A model generated the notes under the pieces. It had not been told where the DNA came from. It saw only the letters and a list, made by a program, of their open reading frames with translations, and did not search any database. A stretch of 64,000 nucleotides of DNA. It comes from Cristatella mucedo. Its lineage: Eukaryota; Bryozoa; Phylactolaemata; Cristatellidae. The stretch spans positions 220,001 through 284,000 of the forward strand of contig WPIO01000018.1 in assembly GCA_009760855.2 (NCBI GenBank). Direction: 5' to 3'. This document shows positions 23,041-33,788 of the stretch, one piece after another; position 1 is the stretch's first letter; each line of letters opens with the position of its first letter. A program made the translations under genes and the position numbers.

Positions 23041-23389
23041 CAAGCGCGGCGAAGTGACAAAGCGAGATTTCAACTTGCAAAGCAGTCGATACTCTCCATT
23101 CATGGGAATTCACTGCTATGGTTTTGAACGCTTGCTGGCGCATGAATTCGTCTGCTGCCACCTCGGCAAATTCGCGCTCCCGACTGAGACCACGCGATGA
23201 AAGTCGCGAGGTCACGCCCTCGCGTTAGCTGCCCTACTGCACATACCGGATATAACGGCCCGGGAGCCTTAATGGCAAGAACCGCATCTCGCTGTACACG
23301 ATAAACGATTGGCAGCTTCAAGACTCTAACCTTGACCCCGAGCGTAGAGCCGGGTGTGTATGCGCTTCTTGCACCGCAGCCAGGGAAGC

Positions 23390-23391
<2 letters not shown>
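23041..23391. other. unassigned sequence
   Basis: No supported gene. Confidence 0.35.

Positions 23392-23440
<49 letters not shown>
23392..23440. repeat. (TC)n microsatellite
   Basis: About 24 TC units. Confidence 0.95.
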
Positions 23441-23443
<3 letters not shown>

Positions 23444-23547
23444 CAATCCTCGTTTCCTGTGCTGAAGTCTCTCCTCGTTTTCTGTGAACTTTGAACTTTT
23501 TCTCTGAGCTTTCTCTCCTCGTTTCCTGTGCTGAACTATAGCGTCGA

Positions 23548-23751
23548 TGGTCGGCATCGGCATCGGCATCAGCATCGGCATCGGCATCAGCATCGGCATC
23601 GGCATCGGCATCGGCATCGGCATCGGCATCGGCATCGGCATCGGCATCGGCATCGGCATCGGCATCGGCATCGGCATCGGCATCGGCATCGGCATCGGCA
23701 TCGGCATCGGCATCGGCATCGGCATCGGCATCGGCATCGGCATCGGCATCG
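23548..23751. repeat. (GGCATC)n hexanucleotide array
   Basis: About 34 units, almost pure, with two AGCATC variants near the left end. A 6-bp unit without stop codons leaves several frames open on both strands: His-Arg and Gly-Ile dipeptides on plus, Met-Pro on minus. The long open frames here are therefore products of the repeat. Confidence 0.95.
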
Positions 23752-24104
23752 CTCGGCGTTCGTTCAGGCCAGCAGTAGCCGTTGCGTTGGCACTCGGCCA
23801 GCTAGTGGTACATGTTTTTGGGACCTCGCAGGCTGACCCTCACCGTTCGACTGGATAATCTCACTATGTGGCCTCTCCGCGCTCGGTGCTGCTCGTCTGG
23901 CGTCGTCGCTGTAGCTCGGTTTCCATTCTCGCAATGAACGTATTTCGCCCATATGCTCGGCTGCCAATGCCTCGCGACGAGCGTCGCCACTGCGATATAT
24001 CCAAAAAAACATATGCTGCACTAGGTGTGCCATGTCAAATTTTTCTAGTTTCAATATTAATTATGAATTTATATATTGAACAGGTTTCTGTAGTATAATA
24101 TAAG
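23752..24104. other. unassigned sequence, sharply AT-rich after 24000
   Basis: Base composition changes from GC-rich to AT-rich within about 50 bp near 24000. Confidence 0.4.
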
Positions 24105-24600
24105 ATGGAATTTCGAAATGTCTCACTTTCACGGGCTGACGGCGAGGCATTCAATAATCATGGTAGAAGACTAGTAGTTGCTCATAGATCTAAGTTGGGT
24201 GTTAAACTAGTGATTAGAAAGAAGTTTGATAACCCTTTTATAGATATGCATTTACCACTATCTAAAGCTAATATAGATATTATGATTAATATGATTAAAG
24301 GAAAGTAAGTAGATGGTTAATATGATTAAAGGAAAGCAAGTAGATGGTAAGCCCATGAAAGTACTTTGGAAAAATATCAAAATCCTACATCTGAAACAGA
24401 AGTTGAAAGATTATTAAAGATAGAGTTGAATGGGTGGCTCTTAGGAAGGATGACTAAAGTTGGGAAGGATAGTGATTATGAGTTTGAGGGATTTGACTTT
24501 GCCGACAATGATCTTGATAATCTCGGAGAAAGGAGTAGAGAGCTGGTCTGATTGATGCTATTGGTAGATCGATGCCTTCCTTAAAAAATGCAAAAGTAAG
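24105..24600 (+). pseudogene. AT-rich degenerate coding island of unknown origin
   Basis: Two plus-strand open segments, 24105-24308 (MEFRNVSLSRADGEAFNNHG...) and 24366-24551 (MEKYQNPTSETEVERLLKIE...), have protein-like composition. They are separated by a 31-bp tandem duplication (24286-24347) and a frame change. A further frame change near 24548 leads into LIDAIGRSMPSLKNAK. Use of A/T-ending codons contrasts with the GC-rich surroundings. I do not recognise the family; an old viral, bacterial or transposon-derived insertion is possible. It is broken and not a functional gene as it stands. Confidence 0.45.
24286..24347. repeat. 31-bp tandem duplication
   Basis: The unit starting TTAATATGATTAAAGG is present twice with one difference (GTAAGT versus GCAAGT) and disrupts the reading frame of the AT-rich island. 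Confidence 0.95.
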
Positions 24601-25769
24601 CACCGCTCTGCAGCCGGCGGTCGTTCGCCTCTAGTTGGTGAGGTGTCGGCACTCGGCCAGCTGAAAGCCAACATCTTGAGCCGCGATTAGAGGCGCGAGT
24701 TCGTGAAAGCCGCTTCCACGTGGGGTGTATGAGCTGAAGAGGTACTCCTTCATTCACGAAAGGAAGGTTGGTTAGGGCGCGAGTCTCGGCCAGAGCGCCG
24801 CTCCAGCCATTTATCGACGGGTGCCGTAATTCCGCCGGACGCGAGAGAAGTTCGCTCGGCGAGGACGACTGCGTCGCGCCGCCATCGACCAGTCCGTATC
24901 GCCCGTCGCCGCCGCCATTCGCGACTCGGTTATCTGCAGTTTAAGCTGATTATTGCCAAAGTGCCGCCGCTGCCGCTCGCCCACGGGCGGTTCAGGCTCG
25001 GGCTAATGGCGGATCGGGCGTTTGCGGCAGCAGCTGCGGCGGCGGCGGCGCCAGGCACCGATCCCGATCTCAGGCTGCGGCGGCGGCGCCCACGTTTCCC
25101 TCTTCTCTTCTGCCCTCGAGCCGAAGGGCCACATCAGCGACCACCCACCGAGACAAACCGCCGCGGCGGCCATTCATTCGTCGTCAGCAGGTTAGGCGCG
25201 CGCGGAGTGAGTGGGCGTGGCTGACGTCGGTTTGCGCTGCGGCGCGGCGGTGGAGAGAGCCCGACCGACCTCTCCGAGAAAGAGTGCGGTAATCTGGAAC
25301 CTTACCCAGAAACCGGTTGATAACCGGTGCTTCTCGCTTCGCGGCTGCCTAGTGAGACTCGTCGGCTGCACGCTTCTCGTACATCCGGTAGCCGCCGGCC
25401 TGGTAGCGATGGCGACAGAGCGTCGTGCTCCATCGGCTCCTGCAGACGCCGGTAGCCGTATCGGGTGCGACTCGCACCGGGCTCTGCGAGGCGGCGTCCT
25501 CCGGATCCTTCGGTCGCCGCCATTGCTACTCGCAGGACTTCATGCCAAAGTGCCAAAGAAAAGATGCTTCCAGCTGACGCCAAACTTTGCAGCTTGCAGC
25601 CACGTCTCTCTCGCGTGGACGTCGCAGCTGCCGCTTTACACAACTCCTTGCCACCTTCACCGGCTCCCAACATGAACTCAGAGGATCGACGTCAACTGAT
25701 CTGACGTCAACGTCTCGTAGGTGCGATTCCCCTTCTTTCCTTGAGTCATCAGACCTACTACCCGAGTCT
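24601..25769. other. GC/CpG-rich region without a supported gene
   Basis: Composition is CpG-island-like, with many overlapping open frames on both strands, as expected in GC-rich DNA. A GCG/GCC (Ala-coding) run lies at 25025-25052. It could be a promoter or first-exon region, but no exon boundaries are convincing. Confidence 0.4.
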
Positions 25770-25935
25770 TAGCTCTCAGGGTTAGAGTGCTCGCACAGTG
25801 CTTCCCCGATCACGGGTTCGAGTGCTGCAGCGAACAGCATTGTATTTCCCACTGCAAGCGTAGCGTTACCCGCCTCCCGGCTCCTCTTCAGCGATGCAAA
25901 TGAGGTTTTATGAGGTTTTTAAATCAGTCGAGCTT
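25770..25935 (+). mobile_element. decayed type 1 SINE
   Basis: The tRNA-like head (TTAGAGTGCTCGC, B-box ACGGGTTCGAGTGCTGC) and 3' end (ACTGCAAGCGTAGCG, GGCTCCTCTTCAGCG, then TTTTTAAATCAG) match the type 1 SINE with divergence. Confidence 0.65.
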
Positions 25936-26079
25936 TAATATTTCATGTTTCGCTGATATGAGATACTTGCTAGACTTTAGTTCTGATCTAGCCACCTGGT
26001 TGCTGTTCTGACTCTGTTCAGTCGCTCTTCTGTACCTCTAACCAAACCGCTAATCCCTAGACGACCGAGCCTCCTGTTA

Positions 26080-26357
26080 GAACACTTATAAAGCCTGGAG
26101 CTCAGCACCAGCTGACTTCACGACACGGCTACAATTGATGAAATTTTTGAAAAACCTATAAACCACGTGAACCTCACACCATTTGCTCAGTCCGTACGTA
26201 TTGCCTTATTTGAGCTTGTACGCAGCGACACTGCATCCGCTGTCCCTAACCAGTTGACACGCTTGCTCTCTGACGTATGCATAGAGTGCATAGAAAGATA
26301 TTTGCTTTCCTCGTGGCTGTGCACAATTCTATTATAATATTCTTATTCTTATTATTA
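26080..26357 (+). mobile_element. possible decayed LINE B-like 3' end
   Basis: CCTAACCAGTTGACACG, GTGCATAGAAAGATATTTGC and a TATTATAATATTCTTATTC tail resemble the B terminus, but divergence is high. Confidence 0.4.
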
Positions 26358-26844
26358 TGGGCTCACGTCTTAATGACGAAATCCCCATGATCCGCGTCCT
26401 GGAAATTTGAGATAGCGCAGCGCTACGGGGCCAGTATTTAGCTGGTTCACGTTTTAATTGTAGTCCTACTAAGTTCACGTAACTTGTAGTGCTGAAATTA
26501 TCAGTAGTAGGCTCGCTGTCCGAGAAAGCAGCTGGTCCGGCGTCACAGCAGCAGTCCATAACCTCAACAGTTTGAACTGTAGCAGGCTCTCAAAGCAAGT
26601 TGCAACACTGACAGGCTCCACACATAACGTGACGTTCACTATGATACAGATTGCCTACCATAACGTTCAGCCTAGGAAGAACGATTGCTGCGCACCCCAA
26701 TTCTTCAGTCGAGGCTAAGGTACCGGATGCCTGCACGTTATCAGCAGCGATTTTTATGCTCTCGCGCAAAACCATAATCTTGGGCATCTCAAGCCCAATA
26801 TATCGGGCTTCCCGATATTTCAAAAAACGAAACTTCGAACACAA
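26332..26844 (-). pseudogene. dispersed degenerate coding repeat C, copy 2
   Basis: A minus-strand frame runs from 26844 to 26332 with one in-frame TGA (26590-26592). It contains EMPKIMVLRESIKIAADNV, RLNVMVGNLYHSERHVMCG, VEVMDCCCDAG and EPTTDNFSTTSYVNL. Its C-terminal part is homologous to the minus-strand frame at 1138-1355. Cysteine pairs (C-G-A-C, C-C-N, D-C-C-C) are present, but no zinc-finger family can be named. Probably a transposon ORF remnant. Confidence 0.5.
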
Positions 26845-26865
26845 CGGCCTGCGCCTGTGCTACGT

Positions 26866-27043
26866 TGGTAATGTAATGTATCTCCGTCTGAAACTCGACT
26901 AAGCCACACAGACTATGTGGTTGTTACGCTGGAGAATGTTGTCTAGCGAACTCACAGCCTAAGCGGCTTTCGGTACGCATTCGGTAGCCAAAAGACTTCA
27001 TCTCACACGACAAAGAGAAAGTGGGAAGCATAGCAGAGTCAGG
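26866..27043 (-). mobile_element. LINE family A 3' terminal fragment
   Basis: The reverse complement matches the A 3' end, including the GTAATGTAATGTATCTCCG terminus and the CTTTCGGTACGCATTCGG block. Confidence 0.88.
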
Positions 27044-27889
27044 AAAGACGTTGATCGCCATATCGCCATCGGCATTTATTCTAGGTTAGCCGCAGTAAGT
27101 TGAACCATCGCTGCCGCCATGGGGGCACTTATTTTCCAGCCACACATTCATCATTACTCTCTATTGAGCGCCGTTTAGCCATGGCCTTTAGAGTAAATAT
27201 TCCGGACTGCTGCTCCAGACGGTAACGAACCTCATCCTTCACAGTATCGATACTCTCCAGAATAGAACGCCTTCATGCAGCTACATATATACTGCTCGGC
27301 TGTCAGTGCCGCCTCGTGATATATATCAATGGCGTGAGCAGATTTATTTATTTTATAATGTCGCGTAAGACCAGAACTACTCGCCTTCGCCAATTTGCTT
27401 AGTATTGGCTCAGCACAAAATCACAGTTCGCATAAGGTCAGCCGGGAATTTCCCAAATCTCGAAGTTCAGCAAAGCAGTAAACTATTTCATTATTCAATT
27501 ATTCATTGTCTCGCTCAGTTCGTAACTTAAACACACCAAGACGGAGCTCCAAGATTTCAGGTTCAACGTTCTTCAACTAAGTCACAAGCAATGAGACTAG
27601 CACGAGACGACAGCTAAGGATCCTTAACGCTTATGAAACACTTCCAACCCAAATGCTTCAAGCTTCGTGTGCGGCTTCCACGTCCGGTCATAACTAGGCA
27701 GCAAGCACGTCGCCGCTCGTAACGTCCAAGCCAACGCGCGACGAATACTGGTGACGCCTGAACCTTGCTGCGCGGCTAGCTACCTGAAGGTGCTGCATCA
27801 ATGCACGCAGGTATGCCGACAGTAGCTGGAATGCGGCAGCGATGCAGAGCGCTCGTGCCTTGACGTGTCAAGTTCGTGTCCATACGGTA
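27044..27889. other. unassigned sequence
   Basis: No supported gene or repeat. Confidence 0.35.
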
Positions 27890-28368
27890 GACAAAGTTCT
27901 TACGCTGAACCGCAAGGCCCGCCACGGCTTGGCTCCTTTGTACCTAGCTGAACTGCTGCATCAGTTTCAGCCTGTTCGCGCCCTCAGGTCCTGTGTGGAC
28001 AATAAATTAGCTGTCCCATTCCTCTGCTTAAAAACAGTTGGCGACAGAAGCTTTAGCTCTGCAGGTCCTTGACTGTGGAACTCGCTTCCGCAATTCTTAC
28101 GCAACAACTACTCTCCTACTGCCGACTATGGCACATCCTTTTCAGCGGTCCTGAGCTGCTACTTCTATGCTACTCACTACCTCAACTGCTCTCCTGACTC
28201 TGCTATGCTTCCAACTTTCTCTTTGTTGCGTGAGACGAAGTCTGTTGGCTACCGAATGCGTACCGAAAGCCGCTTAGGCTGTGAGTGCGCTATACAAAAC
28301 TCTCCTGCGTAACACCCACATTGTCTTTATGACTTTGTGGAGTTACAGACGAAGATACATTACATTAT
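27890..28368 (+). mobile_element. LINE family A 3' fragment
   Basis: It encodes HGLAPLYLAELLHQFQPVRA through KTVGDRSFSSAGP then TGA. The conserved 3' end follows to GAAGATACATTACATTATG. Near-identical to the copy at 20990-21446. Confidence 0.93.
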
Positions 28369-28374
28369 GTTAGA

Positions 28375-28483
28375 CCAGTCTGACTAACCAGTCGATCGTG
28401 TTATTTTTGCTGCAAATGTAAAGCGCATAGGAGGAGATTTGAATTCTCTGAGGGCGCTTTATTAAGTGTGCTATTATTATTAG
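28375..28483 (+). mobile_element. LINE family B 3'-end-only fragment
   Basis: GCTGCAAATGTAAAGCGC, hairpin with GAATTCTCTGAGGGCGCTTT and a (TATTAT)n tail. It lies directly behind the LINE A copy. Confidence 0.88.
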
Positions 28484-28809
28484 TGCGACTGCAGCGGGCG
28501 TTACAGACGTTCAACGGCAGCGGCCACTACGTACACCGAGGGCTATCCGGCTAGAGTAGAGCTTCCTCCGATCAGCTTCAATCAGCCGAGTCTGGAATCG
28601 CAACTGTCTGCCTATCTCATAGCACCAGCATGTGTACAGCATCGGCCATAATCGCATAGTCACACGTTCGCAAATAATGATTATCAGCCTTAATAGAGCT
28701 GGTTTAGCAAGCACCGCCCTTACATGGCGTATCTTCAACTGCCGTTCAGCGCGAGCGTCCGTTGTTCTTGCTCACAAGACGGCAGGCAAAAAAAGTATCA
28801 CCAGAAGTA
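28484..28809. other. unassigned sequence
   Basis: No supported gene. Confidence 0.35.
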
Positions 28810-29792
28810 TACCCACGCGTACGTCAGCAAACTTTCTCAGATTGAATGATAATAAAACCAACTTAGGCATGGGAAAACCAAGTGTGACAACGACATTGTA
28901 AAGCTTAACGCTATATTGGCTCTGTCAGCACATATAATCTAGCATTCGAACCACAAAACCCGGGTGTCCCATTCCTCAGTGATCTGTCACTAGAAGACCC
29001 TATCAGCGCCACTGCTTATTCAGGGATACTGCCACTGGTACCTGAATTTGTGCCATTCCGTCTCGACTTCTGTAACTCACAGTAATAATAATAATAATGC
29101 TCTTGATAAAGCGCCCTCAGAGAACTTAATCTCTCTCTAGGCGCTTTATATTTGCTGCAAAGGGAAATGCAATTGAATGGTAAGTAAAATTATGCTTGAA
29201 AAACAAACAAATGAATAACATGGTTAGGGGTGACATGCAAAGGGTCAGCGTGCAAATGTGGTTATTGGCAGCATGCACAGTGTCTGCACGCATAAGCACA
29301 TCAGGGACGAATCACAGGGACCCACTAAATGCTGTCCTAAATAGGTGTGTTTTTAAGTTCCTTTTAAATGTGGTCAGGTCAGGGGATGTTCTGCCGCAGG
29401 TCGGGAGGGAGTTCCAGGCTTTGGGAGCATACGAACTAAACGCACGATCTCCAAAGATTTAAGGTTTGTACGAGGTATTTCTAGACAGTTGGATTCCGAA
29501 AAGTGGGTGGTACGATGCTTGGCCTGATGGGAGAGTAGATCTGAGAGATAGGCTGGCTGGAGCCATAGAATGACAGTCTACTGGCCATCTCACCGCCGCA
29601 ATCATGAGCATGCAGTTGGTGCGAATCTACGCGGCTTGACAGACTTGTCAGTGGTGAGCGGCACAGTTGCCATGTCATATCACTACTCGCCGACCAGGAC
29701 TAGCTTGTAATAAAGCAGCGTATTGATTTCAAGGCTTTGTCACTCACTTTTATGTGTCCTTTATTCTCTGCCTCCAGCCTACCTATTACACG
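28810..29792 (+). mobile_element. decayed LINE family B copy, split by a younger LINE B
   Basis: Plus-strand B sequence at 28810-29081 stops at CTTCTGTAACTCACAG and resumes at 29576 (GTCTACTGGCC...GCAGTTGGTGC) exactly where the B consensus continues. The two halves are one old insertion interrupted by the minus-strand B copy 29082-29575. It contains no usable reading frame. Confidence 0.75.
29082..29575 (-). mobile_element. LINE family B, 5'-truncated, nested in an older B copy
   Basis: The minus strand carries the C-terminal coding remnant, 3' region, terminal hairpin and (ATT)n tail, closely matching 13381-13880. The flanks share a short ACAG direct repeat. Confidence 0.92.
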
Positions 29793-31348
29793 TAGAATGT
29801 CATTGTTAACACGGAGGAGAGCAGTTTCAGTAGAGTGCTGCCTCTTGAAACCTGATTTAAATGTTTCTAACATTCCATTATTTTCAATATGTTCAACTAG
29901 CTGCTTAGCAACAATTTTTTCAAGAATCTTTGATAAGAACAAAGAAAGGGAAACTGGACGATAGTTTGCTAGGACCTCAGTGTCTTGGCAACGACGACGG
30001 GAATGGCACTGCCCTAGCTCTGCTAGATCTGTCTGCTGCCTTCGACACCATTGATCACGAAGTTCTGCTTGAACGATTGAGAACAACGATCGGTCTCGCA
30101 GACGAAGCACTGGCGTGGTTTAAATCATACTTGTCTGATCGTGTTCAATCCGTGTCGTGTGGGGGTCAGGTCTCAGTCATGAGAAGGGTCACCTGTGGAG
30201 TCCCTCAAGGGTCTGTACTTGGTCCCTTGCTGTTCTCCATTTATACGCAACCTCTGGGAATAGCGATTAAGGCGCATGGAATAGGATATCACTTCTATGC
30301 TGTCGATACTCAGTTGTATTTGTCATTTAAACCGTCGGAATCTGCTGCAGCAACTGAGAAACTGAATGCTTGCCTTGCCGATATTCGATCCTGGATGTCG
30401 GAAAACTTCCTGAAATTAAATGACGATAAAACCGAACTGCTTCTCACAGGACACCCTAAGCGTGTGGCTGAATTAAAAGGCTTTGCTGTTCTAATAGGTG
30501 ACGCTATTGTGCGACCTTCACCACATGCTCGTAATCTAGGTTTCGTGTTCGACAGCTGCCTCAATTTCAAAAGCTTTATTCAGAAGACTGCCTCTACAGC
30601 TAGCCATCACATCCGATCCCTATCCAAGATTAGGAGCTGTCTCCCACAGTTGCTTGTAAAAAATTTAACTAGCTCTTTAGTTCTGTCTCGGCTTGATTAT
30701 TGTAATTCCCTTTTGGCTGGGCTACCAAAGAAAACTATTATGCCACTACAGCGGACTATGAATATGGCTGCAAGGCTGGTCTTCAAGTCCCAGCGGTTTG
30801 AGCACGTGTCACCTTTGCTGAAAGAGCTAGGATGGTTGCCGGTTGAGCAAGGATACAGAGCAAAGTTCTTATGCTGACCCACAAGGCCCGCCACGGCTTG
30901 GCTCCTTCGTACCTAGCTGAACTGCTGCATCAGTTTCAGCCTGTTCGCGCCCTCAGGTCCTGTGTGGACAATAAATTAGCTGTCCCATTCCTCCGCTTAA
31001 AGACAGTTGGCGACAGAAGCTTTAGCTCTGCAGGTCCTTGACTGTGGAACTCGCTTCCACAATTCTTACGCAACGACATCTACTCTCCAACTGCCGAATA
31101 TGGCACATCTTTTTCAGCGGTCCTGAACTGCTACTTCTATGCTACTCACTACCTCAAATGCTCTCCTAACTCTGCAATGCTTCCCAATTTCTCTTTGTTG
31201 CGTGAGACGAAGTCCGTTGGCTACCGAATGCGTACCGAAAGCCGTTTAGGCTGTGAGTGCGCTATACAAAACTCTCCTGCGTAACACCCACATGGTCTTT
31301 ATGACTTTGTGGAATTGCTGACGGAGATACATTACATTACATTATTAC
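29793..31348 (+). mobile_element. LINE family A copy with inverted 5' segment
   Basis: From 29983 to 31348 the copy is sense: [20 protein letters not shown] region, G-V-P-Q-G-S-V-L-G, palm written F-Y-A-V-D-T-Q-L-Y (first catalytic Asp changed to Val), and L-V-L-S-R-L-D-Y-C. A 1-bp loss near 30848 breaks the frame (G-Y-R-A-K-F instead of R-I-Q-S-K). The stretch 29793-29982 is the immediately upstream family A sequence in reverse orientation (compare 60890-61080). This is the layout left by twin priming. The 3' end runs to GGAGATACATTACATTAC. Confidence 0.92.
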
Positions 31349-31354
31349 ATCTAC

Positions 31355-31790
31355 TCTCCACCAGGCTAAGCACCGGTTCACCTGCTTTTCTAACTCTCCT
31401 CGCATAGCTGTAAGCTCAAATCCTTTAGAGACCGTGCCTTCAGTTCGTATGCTCCCGAAGCCTGGAATTCACTTCCGACTGACATCACTTCATCCCTGAC
31501 TTGGTAAAATTTAAAAAGAAGCTAAAATCACGCTTGTTTCTGGTAGCATATTCTGGTTCCACGTGACTTGTCTTTTGTGCGCGAACGCGTGCTGAGACTG
31601 TGCATGTCTATAGTAACCATAATTACATAAGGGCAATGTGCTCGCCACCTAAAACCACGTTATGCCTGTTGATTTTGTGCACAATACCCCTAACCATTCG
31701 ATCATGCTTCTATACGGCTTCTGTAAAGTGCCAAAAAGGAGATTGAGCTCTCCAAAGGGTATAGGCAAATGTGTTTTTATTATTAATAAC
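31355..31790 (+). mobile_element. LINE family B-like (diverged subfamily) 3' fragment
   Basis: The C-terminal remnant near 31370-31500 (KPWNSLP-like sequence), GTAAAGTGCC hairpin remnant and TTATTATTAATAAC tail follow family B with the same divergence style as 14690-15085. Confidence 0.75.
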
Positions 31791-32389
31791 ACATTTGCAC
31801 CGACTTGAGTGAGTCGCGCGAAATAGCTCTCAGAGCGGAAGCGGGAGTCGCGAGGCTGAGCCGCCGCTTATTAAGCGCGCTTCTTCAGGGGCCCTACGGT
31901 TCCGTCTACATGCATACGGCTCTAGGGCCCAAAAGGAGTTGAAAAGGATCTGCACACAAAGAGTGACGCGGGAATTGAGCCCGAGGGCGGTAACCCGGGT
32001 TAGCAAATTTCCGCAAGTAGAATCGCAATTAATTATTTATTTTGCGAATAGCTGCTCTAAAATATGGTGTTTCGAAGCCGAAAACGCCGTTGACCTGATT
32101 CAGGGGCAGCACCGTCAGAATCACGTCGAAGCAATCTAAAGAACTATTTGCGCAAGAGCTTAATGAGAGGATGCACGCTATGGTTGGCTATAATGAGGAT
32201 ATAAAAGATGTTCCCCGTAGCCGCCGCGGTGGCCGGAACCTCCAGGTCAGACGCCGCTCGTTGGGTGGGAACTGCAAGCTGCGTACCCGCTCGTTCGGTA
32301 TTCCTATCATTGTCTCGAACCGCTCAGCACGCTCCCCCAAATGCGTCACTGTAACTCTCTCTAACTTAGTGGTCATCAGGCCTGTTGTA

Positions 32390-33283
32390 ACTCCATCGGC
32401 AGACTTAACGCTTGCCTTTGGAATCCTCGCTCAATGTGCAATAAACCTCAGGTAATAAGCGACCTTATTTCTGAAAATGGTATCGACCTGCTCGCCCTTA
32501 CTGAAACTTGGCTAAATTCGATAAAATGCCCGACAATAAAAGACGCTACCCTATCAGGTTTCTCGTTCTTTCACACCCCTAGATCTATCAAAACTGGAGG
32601 TGGAGTTGCTATTATCGTGCACTCGAAATTCAACTTCAAGCCATTTGCAGTTCCCTCGAAGCAGTCTTTTGAATCAATTGTCTTGGTCTCATCCGAAAAG
32701 AAGCTACCGATAGTGGCACTAGTCTATCGCCCACCAGGTACCGAATCCTCCTTTATCTCAGATTTCTCCGATCGCATTTCGATTCTGCGTGCAAGAAATC
32801 GATCCTTCCTCGTTATGGGTGATTTCAACGTTCACTTTGATAACTTATCTGACGCTTTCAGCACCGAATTTTTGTGCATTGACTGACTCATTGTCTCTTG
32901 TGGCTCATGTGCATGGCCTTACTCACATCAAGGGTCACACACTCGACCCGATTTTCTCATACAGCTGCACTTTGTCATCACCAATTATCACCGAATCCTG
33001 CTTATCTGACCACATGCAGATCTCATTCATTCTACAGTGTGTGCCCACCTCCTCCTCTAAAATAACCTGTGAATCGCGAAACCTCAAGACCCTTGACATC
33101 GATGCTGTCCGTGCGAGAATATCTGCTTTACCACTGCTGCTCAGTCCTCCCTCCGATCTGTCATCGTTGGTAGATATCTACAACACGACACTAGCTGACA
33201 CGCTCGACGAGTTTGCACCTCTGACTAAGCCCACTGTGCGCCTCGCCCAGACGGCCTATGGTTTACCACAAACATTAAACTAG
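32390..33283 (+). pseudogene. APE-type endonuclease domain of LINE B (frameshifted)
   Basis: The domain would nick target DNA for target-primed reverse transcription. It opens with RLNACLWNPRSMCNKPQ (N-x-R-S-x-x-N-K motif), then LLALTETWLN (catalytic Glu of T-E-T-W), GGGVAIIVHSK, IVALVYRPPG and VMGDFNVHFD near 32814-32840. A frameshift near 32880 separates it from LTHIKGHTLDPIFS and the terminal S-D-H motif (33005-33013), followed by MQISF. All the active-site blocks can be seen, but in two frames. Confidence 0.88.
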
Positions 33284-33788
33284 CCGGATCTAATAAGCGA
33301 AAGCTTGAAAAAGCATACCAAACATCTGGACTGACTGTTCATCGACAGGCATATGAAGACTACTGTAGGTCGTACCAATCAACCCTAGCAAAGGCCAAGT
33401 CTAGCTACTAAAGAAACATTGTTGAGTCACAGATGCACAATCCAAAAATGCTGATGTCGACGATAAACCATGTCCTCAAGCGCTCCCAGGTTAGCTCCTT
33501 ACCTGATCATCTTTGTGATGATCTAGCCGATCGCTTCTCTCGATTCATTGTTCAGAAGACAGACAAGATCAGGGAATCCATCCCTGCGATGACAAAATCT
33601 CCACTAGAATTCTGTTCCCCGATTCCTGGCTGCACCTCAATGTCTACATCTAAGCAGGTCACTAGTGATCTAGTCCTGAACTTGTTATCCAATCAAAGAA
33701 GACAACAAGTCCTCTGGACCCTATTCCCACTGTCCTGCTCATACTTTGCATTGATCTGCTGCTGTTATGCATAACTAGCATCATTAAT

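Noticed and set aside
23318-23749. Met-Pro repeat protein on the minus strand
   Set aside because: Product of the (GGCATC)n array, with no other coding evidence.
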